A DNA stretch of 26,253 nucleotides, taken from positions 1 to 26,253 of the forward strand of contig JACOUZ010000035.1 of NCBI GenBank assembly GCA_016177515.1. Direction: 5' to 3'. The notes beneath the pieces were generated by a model. That model searched no databases. It was given only the letters and a program-made list of their open reading frames with translations, and had not been told where the DNA came from. Made by a program: the position numbers and the translations under genes. Position 1 is the first letter of the stretch. Each line of letters begins with the position of its first letter. The stretch comes from Acidobacteriota bacterium. Lineage in GTDB: Bacteria; Acidobacteriota; Polarisedimenticolia; Gp22-AA2. Below are positions 15,201-22,519 of this stretch, piece after piece.

Positions 15201-16691
15201 GTGGCGCAGCAGCTCCAGGTCCTGTTCCTGCCGTTCCTGGCCTGCCTGATCCTGACCGGCATCCACGTCTACCTCGGCATCCACGTGATCAGCCGCAAGG
15301 TGATCTTCGTGGACATCGCCCTGGCGCAGATTGCCGCCCTCGGGGCGACCGCGGCCTTTCTTCTCGGCTACGACCCGCGCTCGGAGGGGGCGTACTACAT
15401 CTCCCTCGGGTTCGCGATCCTGGCGGCGGTCATCTTCGCCCTGACCCGCGCCCGGCACGAGCGGGTGCCGCAGGAGGCGATCATCGGGTTGAGCTACGCC
15501 ACGGCCTCTGCGGCCGCCATCCTCCTGGCCGACATCTCGCCGCACGGCGCGGAGCACCTGCACGATCTCCTGGCCGGCAGCATCGTCTGGGTGACGCCCC
15601 ACCAGATCATCAAGACGGCCGTGCTGTACGCACTGCTCGGCGTGTTCCACTTCCTCTTCCGCAAGAAGTTCCTGCTGATCTCGATGGAGCCCGAGGCGGC
15701 CTTCGCCCGGGGCATGAACGTCCGGCTGTGGGACTTCCTCTTCTACCTGTCGTTCGGCGTGGTGATCACGTCGTCGGTGCAGATCGCCGGCGTCCTCCTG
15801 GTCTTCTGCTACCTGGTCGCCCCCGCCGTCTTCGCCGTGATGTTCTTCGACGGCCTGAAGGCGCGCCTGATCACCGGCTGGACCATGGCGACCATCGTCA
15901 GCGCCGTCGGGCTGTTCTTTTCCTACGACCGGCCCTCCGGGCCGACGATCATGGTGGGCTTCGCCATCGCGCTCGCGCTGGGAGGCACGATCCGGGCGAT
16001 CAGCCACGCCCCGAGCCGCCCGCGCGCCGTGGTGGTGGCGACCGCCAGCCTCGCCCTGGCCATCGGCGCCGGCTGGCTCCTGTACTACTTCCGGCCGGGC
16101 GCCCAGACGCCTCCCGGGGAGATCGCCGGGGCGCATCCCGGCGAGGTCGCCGAATCGCCCGGCCCGGCCGGCGCCTTACGGCCCGAGCACGAGGTCGGCG
16201 GCAGCATGGATGCCCTGCGCCGGGCGCTCAAGGACACCCACGAGAACGTGCGCGTGGCGGCCGTCCGGGAGATCGCCCGGACCGCCGACCCGCGCATTCT
16301 CCCCGATCTCGTCGAGGCGCTGCACGACCAGTCGCCGGCCGTGCGCGAGCAGGCCGCATCCGCCCTGGGCCACCTCGGTAACCGCTCCGCGCTGCCGGCC
16401 CTGCTCCAGGGCCTGAAGAACCAGGACGAGGACGAGTGGGTGCGGCTGCGGATCGCGCAGGCGGTCGCCGGCCTCGGGGACACCGGCGCGATCCCGGTCC
16501 TCTTCGACCTGGCGCGGAAGGCCGACGCGAAGGTGACCCGCCTCGAGGCCCTCGGCACGCTCGTCCGGCTGGCGCGGCTCACAGACCCGCCGCCCTCCGA
16601 CCCCGACTCGCCCGAGGGCCGGGCGTTTCTCCAGAAGCTCGATCGTTTCTGGTCCGGGGAGGGGAAGCGCCTGCGTCATGGCGAGAAGTAG
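15201..16691 (+). CDS. ZnuB/ABC-3 family metal permease fused to a HEAT-repeat domain
   Basis: 496 aa, nearly twice the usual 260-290. Residues 1-300 are an ABC-3 metal permease with about nine or ten helices. LAQIAALGA is the early conserved loop and QIAGVLLVFCYLVAPA the late one. After a Pro/Gly-rich linker (about 300-333) come HEAT/PBS-like repeats (about 336-465): ALRRALKDTHENVRVAAVREI, DLVEALHDQSPAVREQAASALGHLG, ALLQGLKNQDEDEWVRLRIAQAVAGLGDTG. HEAT domains bind partner proteins. AGGAGG at 15188-15193 sets the GTG start at 15201. It is operonic with the ZnuA-like gene, and no ZnuC ATPase gene is adjacent. Which side of the membrane carries the HEAT part depends on the exact helix count. 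Confidence 0.9.
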   Translation: MAQQLQVLFLPFLACLILTGIHVYLGIHVISRKVIFVDIALAQIAALGATAAFLLGYDPRSEGAYYISLGFAILAAVIFALTRARHERVPQEAIIGLSYATASAAAILLADISPHGAEHLHDLLAGSIVWVTPHQIIKTAVLYALLGVFHFLFRKKFLLISMEPEAAFARGMNVRLWDFLFYLSFGVVITSSVQIAGVLLVFCYLVAPAVFAVMFFDGLKARLITGWTMATIVSAVGLFFSYDRPSGPTIMVGFAIALALGGTIRAISHAPSRPRAVVVATASLALAIGAGWLLYYFRPGAQTPPGEIAGAHPGEVAESPGPAGALRPEHEVGGSMDALRRALKDTHENVRVAAVREIARTADPRILPDLVEALHDQSPAVREQAASALGHLGNRSALPALLQGLKNQDEDEWVRLRIAQAVAGLGDTGAIPVLFDLARKADAKVTRLEALGTLVRLARLTDPPPSDPDSPEGRAFLQKLDRFWSGEGKRLRHGEK

Positions 16692-16868
16692 GACGGGGCG
16701 AGCTCTATACCTACTCGCCGGCCGGGGATGGAATCCGCTTCATGACCTTCCGATCGGCCGAGCGCGGGGGCTCCCTGCGAACGCTCTACCTCGACCTCGG
16801 CTTCGCGGCGCGCCTCGGGAGCCTCACGGGGGGAAGTAGCCGCGCGGGCTGCCAGGCTGAACGAGATT

Positions 16869-16893
16869 CCCGTCCGGCTTGCTGGCGGACGGG
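16869..16893 (+). other. Perfect 8 bp hairpin between transport genes and porin gene
   Basis: CCCGTCCG (16869-16876) and CGGACGGG (16886-16893) pair fully around a 9-base loop. No T-run follows, so it is not a classic intrinsic terminator. It lies just before the FNR-like palindrome. The rest of the 293-base gap (16692-16984) has a second smaller stem, GGCGAG/CTCGCC at 16697-16719 right after the permease stop, and nothing else I can name. Confidence 0.35.
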
Positions 16894-16907
16894 TCGCACC
16901 GCCCCAT

Positions 16908-16921
16908 ATGATCCAGATCAT
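16908..16921. promoter_or_regulatory. FNR/FixK/DNR-type operator upstream of the alginate-export barrel gene
   Basis: ATGATCCAGATCAT is a near-perfect palindrome containing the TGAT-N4-ATCA core of FNR/CRP-superfamily sites (FNR consensus TTGAT-N4-ATCAA). Its centre is 70 bases before the ATG at 16985. The 12 bases at 16902-16913 (CCCCATATGATC) are identical to 18444-18455 in front of the next operon. If it acts from -41.5, the -10 would be at 16944-16949 (CAGACT, weak). Confidence 0.6.
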
Positions 16922-16984
16922 CCGAGCGGACTCCTTTCCGGGACAGACTCTCCCGGGCCGAAGGCCGGCCGAAGGAGGACGCGG

Positions 16985-18334
16985 ATGCGAGGTGCGCGAC
17001 GAACCTTCGCGGTGCTGGTGGTCCCCGCTCTCCTCGCCGCCGTCGGCGACGCGGCGGGAGTGGAGGAGGCGAAGTCGGGAGAAACGAAGAAGCCGGTCCA
17101 GTGGACGTTCTCAGGCGAGGTGCGCTTCCGCCCCGAGTATCGGGACGACGCCGACCTCAACCGCGACATCGACGACCTTCGGCGTCAGGGGTTCATGCGC
17201 ATGCGCCTCGGCGTCGAGGCGATGTTCCGGGACCGCTACCGGGTCTTCATCCAGCCGCAGGACGCGCGCGTGGCCGGGGAGGAGACCTCGACCGCCTCGA
17301 ACGAGAAGAACCTCGATCTGCACCAGGGGTTTCTCGAGATCGTCACGGGCGAGGGGCGCCGCCTGCAGTGGCGCTTCGGCCGGCAGGAGTGGATCTACGG
17401 CGACGAGCGCCTGATCGGCGCTTTCGGCTGGGACAACGTCGGGCGGGCGTTCGACGGCGCCCGGGTGCGCTACGCGCGGGGGAGGTTCTGGCTGGATGGC
17501 CTGCTCGGGCAGCTTTCGAGCCGCGCCACGACCGTGACCACGACTCCCGGCCCGGCGGGCACCCCCTCGATCATCAGCCTGCGAACGGACGGCGGCACCC
17601 TGTACGGCGTCTACGCCCAGAGCGCGGCGCGCGAGGGGGCCCAGTACGAGGGGTACATCCTCGGGTTCGACGACCACGTCGACCTCCCGTCCCCTCCCGG
17701 TCCGGCGGCGGTGGATGAAGGGGACACCCGCATCCATGCCCTCGGCGGGCGCGCGCAGGACCGCTTCGGTCGCTTCGACTTCACCGTCGAAGCCGCGGTC
17801 GAGACCGGCCGCAACCAGGGAGATGATCTGAGCGCCTGGGCGGCGGCGGCGCAGGGAGGCGTCACCATCGGATCCGCCGCCAGGGTGCGGCTGTTCGCCG
17901 GCTACGACTTCGCCACCGGCGACGAGGTGCCGGCCGACGGCGAGCGCCAGGAGTTCTTCAACTTTTTCCCGACCAACCACCCGCACTACGGCTACGCCGA
18001 CTACGAGGGGTGGCGCAACATCGCGAGCCCCTACGCCGGGGTCTCGGTCACGCGCGGCCGGCACTTCATCCTGGCGAAGCTCCACGACTTCGGCCTCGAG
18101 GAGGCGCGCGGACCGTGGAAGGACGCCGGCGGGAATCTCCTCGGGTTCGACCCGACCGGCGCCTCCGGCACCGGCGTCGGGCGCGAGATCGATCTCCTGT
18201 ACCGGGTGGGTCTCGGCGACAGGACGGTCCTCGAGGGGGGTTGGAGCCGCTTCGCGCCGGGCGAATTCGCCAGGGCAACCCGGGGCGACGAGAACTCCGA
18301 CTGGGCCTACGTGATGCTCACGGTCGGCTTCTGA
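16985..18334 (+). CDS. Alginate-export-family outer-membrane beta-barrel (porin)
   Basis: 449 aa with a signal peptide (MRGARRTFAVLVVPALLAAVGDA). The mature part begins WTFSGEVRFRPEYRDDADL and RMRLGVEAMFRDRYRVFIQPQDAR, then LHQGFLEI, RFGRQEWIYGDERLIGAFGWDNVGRAFDGARVRY. This is the pattern of the alginate export (AlgE-like, PF13372) family. It ends in YVMLTVGF with the C-terminal Phe needed for outer-membrane insertion. Many family members have nothing to do with alginate and sit next to respiratory gene clusters. Here a shared FNR-like palindrome links it with the downstream NXR/NAR-like operon, so passage of nitrite/nitrate or another small anion is my inference. AAGGAGG at 16972-16978 sets the ATG. 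Confidence 0.85.
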   Translation: MRGARRTFAVLVVPALLAAVGDAAGVEEAKSGETKKPVQWTFSGEVRFRPEYRDDADLNRDIDDLRRQGFMRMRLGVEAMFRDRYRVFIQPQDARVAGEETSTASNEKNLDLHQGFLEIVTGEGRRLQWRFGRQEWIYGDERLIGAFGWDNVGRAFDGARVRYARGRFWLDGLLGQLSSRATTVTTTPGPAGTPSIISLRTDGGTLYGVYAQSAAREGAQYEGYILGFDDHVDLPSPPGPAAVDEGDTRIHALGGRAQDRFGRFDFTVEAAVETGRNQGDDLSAWAAAAQGGVTIGSAARVRLFAGYDFATGDEVPADGERQEFFNFFPTNHPHYGYADYEGWRNIASPYAGVSVTRGRHFILAKLHDFGLEEARGPWKDAGGNLLGFDPTGASGTGVGREIDLLYRVGLGDRTVLEGGWSRFAPGEFARATRGDENSDWAYVMLTVGF

Positions 18335-18449
18335 AGGGGGCGCAATCCGCCCGGCTCGCCACGGCTGCGTTCCCCCTCGTCGAATGGCCGCGCTCTCCCG
18401 GGACCCGGCGGCGGGGCGCGTCTGGCCCGTGCCTCCGGGCCTCCCCCAT

Positions 18450-18463
18450 ATGATCTGGGTCAT
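18450..18463. promoter_or_regulatory. FNR/FixK/DNR-type operator upstream of the respiratory operon
   Basis: ATGATCTGGGTCAT, core TGAT-N4-GTCA, extends by one more pair on each side (TATGAT and GTCATA, 18449-18464). Its centre at 18456.5 lies exactly 41.5 bases before a predicted start at 18498, the class II activator position. It shares 12 identical bases plus the TCAT half-site with the site at 16908-16921, and both are followed by GGACTCCT (18465-18472; 16928-16935). Confidence 0.62.
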
Positions 18464-18485
18464 AGGACTCCTACCGACCAGCATC

Positions 18486-18491
18486 TAGCAT
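18486..18491 (+). promoter_or_regulatory. Candidate -10 box of the respiratory operon
   Basis: TAGCAT (4 of 6 matches to TATAAT, with the first two and last two bases kept) stands at -12 to -7 if the operator at 18450-18463 is centred at -41.5. The spacing was used to look for the box, so the support is moderate. There is no -35 consensus, as expected for an activator-dependent promoter. Confidence 0.4.
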
Positions 18492-18539
18492 CCGCCTCAT
18501 CACAGGGTGTGTGTCGGTCCGTGCAATCGGAGCGAGGAC

Positions 18540-20513
18540 ATGGGGTCGTCGTCGAACCGGGGTGCGGGAGAGGTCGCGGGCGCAGACCGCCTGTCCGGGA
18601 ACGGCTTCCTCAAGGTCGAGGTGCCCGCCGATCGCTATGACCTGGACCTCATCCCCTGCCAGAGCGCCTGCCCGGTCGGCACCGATGCGCGCGGCTACGT
18701 GCGCGCCATCGCCCTGGGGCGCTTCGAAGAGGCCTACCTCATCGCCCGCGGCCCCAACCCGTTCGCCTCGATCTGCGGCCGCATCTGCGGCGCCCCCTGC
18801 GAGGCCGCCTGCCGCCGCGGCAGGATCCCGCGCACCGATGATGACGGACGGTTCGTCGGCTACGACCGGCCGATCGCCATCCGGGCGCTGAAGCGTTTCG
18901 CCTGCGAAGTGGCCGGGGTCGAAGCGCGCGACCCGTCGATCGTCCTGGAGGCGGTCCAGTCCTGGATCCCGCAGGTGTGCGCGGGCCCGGAGGAGACGGC
19001 GGCCCTCCTGCGGGCGTTCGTCCGCGGCGGCTTCCAGCCGGCTTCCGGCCAGATGGTGGCAATCATCGGCGCCGGCCCGGCGGGGCTGGCGGCGGCGCAC
19101 GATCTGGCGATCATGGGGTTCCGGCCGACGGTCTTCGAGATGGAGCCGGTGGCGGCCGGGATGCTGGCGGTCGGGGTGCCCGAGTACCGCCTGCCGCGCG
19201 AGCTGATCGTGCGCGAGGTGGCGGTGATCGAGGCGCTCGGGGTCGAGATCCGCGGTGGCGTCGTGGTGGGGCGCGACCTGTCGTTCGCGCAGATCCGCCG
19301 CGACCACGCCGCGGTGATCCTCGCGGTCGGCGCCAAGCGGCCGCGGGCGCTGGGGCTGCCGGGCGAGAACGGGCCGCGCGTCTTCGGCGGCGTCGACTTC
19401 CTGCGCTGGGTGTCGCTCGGCGAGCCGGTCGACCTGGGGAGCGACGTGGTGGTGATCGGCGGCGGCAACGTCGCCTACGACGTGGCGCGATCCGTGCTGC
19501 GGCAGATTGCCTACGACACGGCCCGCACCGCGGCGCGCCGTCCGGGGACCAGGCGGGTCCGTCTGGCGTCGCTGGAGACGCTCGAGGAGATGCCGGCCGA
19601 CACGGTCGAGATCCGCGAGGGGGACGAGGAAGGGATCACGCGGGTCAACGGCTGGGGCCCGGTGGAGATCCGCCGCGACGGCGACGGCCGCGTGACCGGA
19701 GTCGTCTTCCAGCGCTGTCTGCGGGTCTACGACCAGGACCGCCGCTTCGCGCCGGTGTTCGAGGAGAAGGACCGCCAGGTCCTGGAGTGCGACACGGTGC
19801 TGCTGGCGACCGGCCAGTCGACCGACCTCGGTTTCCTGAAGGACGGCGGAGAGGATGTCCGCGAGTTCCGCCCCGGCTGGCCGCAGGTCGACCCGGAGAC
19901 GCTGGCGACGACCGCACCGGGCGTGTTCGTCGCCGGCGACCTGGCCCACGGGACGCGGCTGCTGATCGACGCGGTGGCGTCGGGGAAAAAGGCGGCGCGA
20001 TCGGTCTACCGGCACCTGATGGGGAGGCCGATCGCCGCCGAGGCGATCGAGTCGCACGTGCCGATCGCCGCCTACCGTCGCGAGCGCGGCTACGAGGATC
20101 TGCGGCGCGTCGCCATCCCGACGCGCGAGGCCCGCGCGCGGCTGGCCGACCCGCGATCGGTCGTCGAGATCGGCTACGGCGAGACGGAGGCGCGCCGGGA
20201 GGCGTCGCGCTGCCTCGACTGCGGCGTCAGCCCGGTGTTCGACGGCACGCGCTGCGTCCTGTGCGGCGGCTGCGTCGACGTCTGCCCGACCCTGTGCCTG
20301 AAGATCGTCGGCTGCGACCAGATCGACGGATCGCCCGACCTGCAGACGGCGCTCGCGGCCGCGCTGGGCCCCGACGCCGACCCGTCGCGGCACTCCGTCA
20401 TCCTCAAGGACGAGGACCGCTGCATCCGCTGCGGCCTGTGCGCCATGCGCTGCCCGTCCGACGCCATCACCATGGAACGTCTGTGCTTCTCGACCCGGTG
20501 GAGGCCCGCATGA
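18540..20513 (+). CDS. FAD/NAD(P) oxidoreductase with GltD-like Fe-S N-terminus and 2[4Fe-4S] ferredoxin C-terminus
   Basis: 657 aa, cytoplasmic. The N-terminal Fe-S helical domain as in glutamate synthase small subunit has C40 and C44 (PCQSACPVGTDARGY), and C79, C83, C87, C91 (ICGRICGAPCEAAC). The FAD loop is GAGPAGLAAAHDL (from G177), and the NAD(P) loop is VVVIGGGNVAYDVARS (from G307). Second FAD contact is GVFVAGDLAHG. The C-terminus holds two CxxCxxCxxxCP motifs, C572-C582 and C628-C638. It is not GltD itself, since no glutamate synthase large subunit is present. As first gene of the Rieske/cytochrome b operon it may move electrons between NAD(P) or ferredoxin and the quinone/bc complex (inference). 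Start ATG 18540 has GGAG 7 bases upstream; GTG 18507 is less likely. Confidence 0.88.
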   Translation: MGSSSNRGAGEVAGADRLSGNGFLKVEVPADRYDLDLIPCQSACPVGTDARGYVRAIALGRFEEAYLIARGPNPFASICGRICGAPCEAACRRGRIPRTDDDGRFVGYDRPIAIRALKRFACEVAGVEARDPSIVLEAVQSWIPQVCAGPEETAALLRAFVRGGFQPASGQMVAIIGAGPAGLAAAHDLAIMGFRPTVFEMEPVAAGMLAVGVPEYRLPRELIVREVAVIEALGVEIRGGVVVGRDLSFAQIRRDHAAVILAVGAKRPRALGLPGENGPRVFGGVDFLRWVSLGEPVDLGSDVVVIGGGNVAYDVARSVLRQIAYDTARTAARRPGTRRVRLASLETLEEMPADTVEIREGDEEGITRVNGWGPVEIRRDGDGRVTGVVFQRCLRVYDQDRRFAPVFEEKDRQVLECDTVLLATGQSTDLGFLKDGGEDVREFRPGWPQVDPETLATTAPGVFVAGDLAHGTRLLIDAVASGKKAARSVYRHLMGRPIAAEAIESHVPIAAYRRERGYEDLRRVAIPTREARARLADPRSVVEIGYGETEARREASRCLDCGVSPVFDGTRCVLCGGCVDVCPTLCLKIVGCDQIDGSPDLQTALAAALGPDADPSRHSVILKDEDRCIRCGLCAMRCPSDAITMERLCFSTRWRPA

Positions 20514-20983
20514 ACGAACGATCGCGTCTTGCCCCTGAGCCCATGCCCCGGCGGGATTTCCTGGGGCTGTCGGCGATGACCTCGGCCCTCGTGGCGCTGC
20601 TGTTCGCGGGGATCGGAATGATGCGGCTGCCGAAGGCGGCGGTGCTGCCGTCGCCGTCGCGCCGCTTCCGCGTGCAGCTCCCGGAGTCGCTCGCCGACGG
20701 CGAGGCGTACGTCCCGCCGGGCCGGGCGGTGGCGTTCTACCGCCGCGGTGACACGGTCTATGCCATGTCGACGATCTGCACCCACCTCGGCTGCGTCGTC
20801 AGGCCGACCGCGTCGGGCTTCGACTGCCCGTGCCACGGGTCGCGGTTCGGCCCCGACGGCGCGGTGCTCAAGGGGCCGGCGCCGAAGGCGCTGCCGTGGC
20901 TGCAGGTGCGGGCGATCGGCAGGAACGCCTACGTGGTGGACGAGGGCCGCACGGTGCCGTCCGGAACGGTGGTCCAGGCATGA
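20510..20983 (+). CDS. Rieske [2Fe-2S] protein of a cytochrome bc complex
   Basis: 157 aa. A Tat signal (PRRDFLGLSAM, R14R15) merges into an uncleaved-type membrane helix (about 22-36, SALVALLFAGIGMM). The Rieske domain carries both cluster-binding boxes: CTHLGC (C90, H92, C95) and CPCHGS (C106, C108, H109, then G-S). C95 and C108 are the disulfide pair found in bc-type Rieske proteins. It takes one electron from quinol at the Qo site, on the periplasmic side. ATG overlaps the oxidoreductase stop (ATGA), and the next gene overlaps its own stop in the same way, so expression is tightly coupled. Confidence 0.95.
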   Translation: MNERSRLAPEPMPRRDFLGLSAMTSALVALLFAGIGMMRLPKAAVLPSPSRRFRVQLPESLADGEAYVPPGRAVAFYRRGDTVYAMSTICTHLGCVVRPTASGFDCPCHGSRFGPDGAVLKGPAPKALPWLQVRAIGRNAYVVDEGRTVPSGTVVQA

Positions 20984-22518
20984 GCCGGGGGCAGGGCATG
21001 GCGCAGTTCCTCGACAACCTGAAGGCGGCGCCGCGCCGCTTCGCCGAGTCGGCCTGGCGCTCGGGAACGCCGAACACCGACCGGTCGCGGTCGTCGTTCG
21101 TGTTCGGCAACGTCTTCCTGCACCTGCACCCGGTCCGGACCCACCGCTGGTCGCTGCGCTGGAGCACGACGTGGGGGCTCGGGATCGCCAGCGTCTCGGC
21201 GTTCCTGATCACGCTGGTCACCGGGGTCCTGCTGATGTTCTATTACAAGCCGTACCCGGACGTCGCCTACGACGCCATCAAGGACATCCACTTCGTGGTT
21301 CCGACCGGGCGTTTCATCCGCAACCTCCACCGCTGGGCCGGGAACATCATGGCGGTTTCTGTCCTTCTGCACATGGCGCGGACCTTCTACACGGCGGCCT
21401 ACCGCAAGCCCCGCGAGTTCAACTGGGTCGTCGGCATGGTCCTGCTGGTGGTGACGCTCGGGCTGGCGTTCACCGGCTACCTGCTGCCGTGGGACCAGCT
21501 CGCCTACTGGGCGATCACCATCGGCGCCAACATCGCGCAGTCGCCGCGCGAGGTGACCGACGCGCTCGGCATGACGGCGGTCTTCGATCCCGGCGGACTG
21601 CAGAAGCTGCTGCTGCTCGGCTCGGAGGACGTCGGCGCCGAGGCCCTGATCCGGTTCTATCTGCTGCACGTGATGATTCTGCCGCTGGTCCTGGTCCTGC
21701 TGATCGCCGTGCACTTCTGGCGCATCCGCAAGGACGGCGGGCTGACACGGCCGGAGGACGCCGATCGCCGCGTCGGGGGCCCGGCGGGGATCCACCCGTC
21801 GTTCACCGAGGCGCCGCAGAAGACCTACCACCTTGCGGCGGTGGTCCGGGGGCGGACCGCCGCCGTGGGCCGCGGTCCGGAGGGGACGGTGCCGGCGATG
21901 CCGCACCTGTTCTATGCCGAGATGGCGGCCCTGATGCTGACCGTCTTCGTCTGTCTCCTGCTGTCGCTCCTGATCGACGCGCCGCTCAAGGAGCTGGCGA
22001 ACCCTTCGGTGCCGGAGAACCCGGCGAAGGCCCCCTGGTACTTCCTCGGGCTCCAGGAATTGGTGTCGTTCTCGGCCTTCATGGGGGGCATCGGCATTCC
22101 GGCCATCGTGATCCTGGGGCTGGCGTTGATCCCGTACCTCGATCGCGAGACGACGGGCACCGGCGAATGGTTCGGCGGGCCGGGGGGCGGCCGGCTGGTC
22201 GCCGGTTCGGCGGTGTTCGGGCTCGCCGCCGTCCTTTTGGTCGAGACGTTCGCCATCCGTCTCGGGTGGATCCGCGAGTGGTGGCTGGCGGCGCCGCAGA
22301 TCCTGATCACCCTGGTCAACCCGGGCACCGTCCTGACGCTGATTTACGCCCTGTACTCGATCTGGCTGGTGCGGCGCCACCAGTCGGGCCGGGCCGGGGC
22401 GCTGGGGCTGTTCACCTGCTTCCTGTGCGGGTTCGTGGTGCTGACGATCATCGGCACCTGGTTCCGCGGACCGAACTGGGGGTTCTACTGGTCGCGCGCC
22501 CACTGGCCGGGGCATTGA
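20980..22518 (+). CDS. Long cytochrome b (b6 plus subunit IV-like) of a Rieske/cytochrome b complex
   Basis: 512 aa, multi-pass membrane protein. The four-helix core has heme b ligand pairs H117/H131 and H230/H245, with 13 and 14 residues between, the spacing of b6-type proteins. GYLLPWDQLAYWA is the conserved post-helix C segment. The C-terminal half corresponds to subunit IV plus extra helices to about residue 495. The Qo motif normally PEWY reads APWYFLGLQE (W353, Y354). A 50-residue N-terminal extension precedes helix A. It oxidises quinol, or runs in reverse to reduce quinone, together with the Rieske protein. It overlaps the Rieske stop by ATGA and is 1 base ahead of the cytochrome c gene. 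Confidence 0.94.
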   Translation: MSRGQGMAQFLDNLKAAPRRFAESAWRSGTPNTDRSRSSFVFGNVFLHLHPVRTHRWSLRWSTTWGLGIASVSAFLITLVTGVLLMFYYKPYPDVAYDAIKDIHFVVPTGRFIRNLHRWAGNIMAVSVLLHMARTFYTAAYRKPREFNWVVGMVLLVVTLGLAFTGYLLPWDQLAYWAITIGANIAQSPREVTDALGMTAVFDPGGLQKLLLLGSEDVGAEALIRFYLLHVMILPLVLVLLIAVHFWRIRKDGGLTRPEDADRRVGGPAGIHPSFTEAPQKTYHLAAVVRGRTAAVGRGPEGTVPAMPHLFYAEMAALMLTVFVCLLLSLLIDAPLKELANPSVPENPAKAPWYFLGLQELVSFSAFMGGIGIPAIVILGLALIPYLDRETTGTGEWFGGPGGGRLVAGSAVFGLAAVLLVETFAIRLGWIREWWLAAPQILITLVNPGTVLTLIYALYSIWLVRRHQSGRAGALGLFTCFLCGFVVLTIIGTWFRGPNWGFYWSRAHWPGH

Positions 22519-22519
22519 A

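Noticed and set aside
16692..16984. Open frame before the alginate-export gene, reading GELYTYSPAGDGIRFMTFR, as a possible gene relic
   Set aside because: The first part looks protein-like, but I recognise no family, there is no start with a ribosome binding site, and it runs on into the hairpin and operator region. Kept as intergenic.
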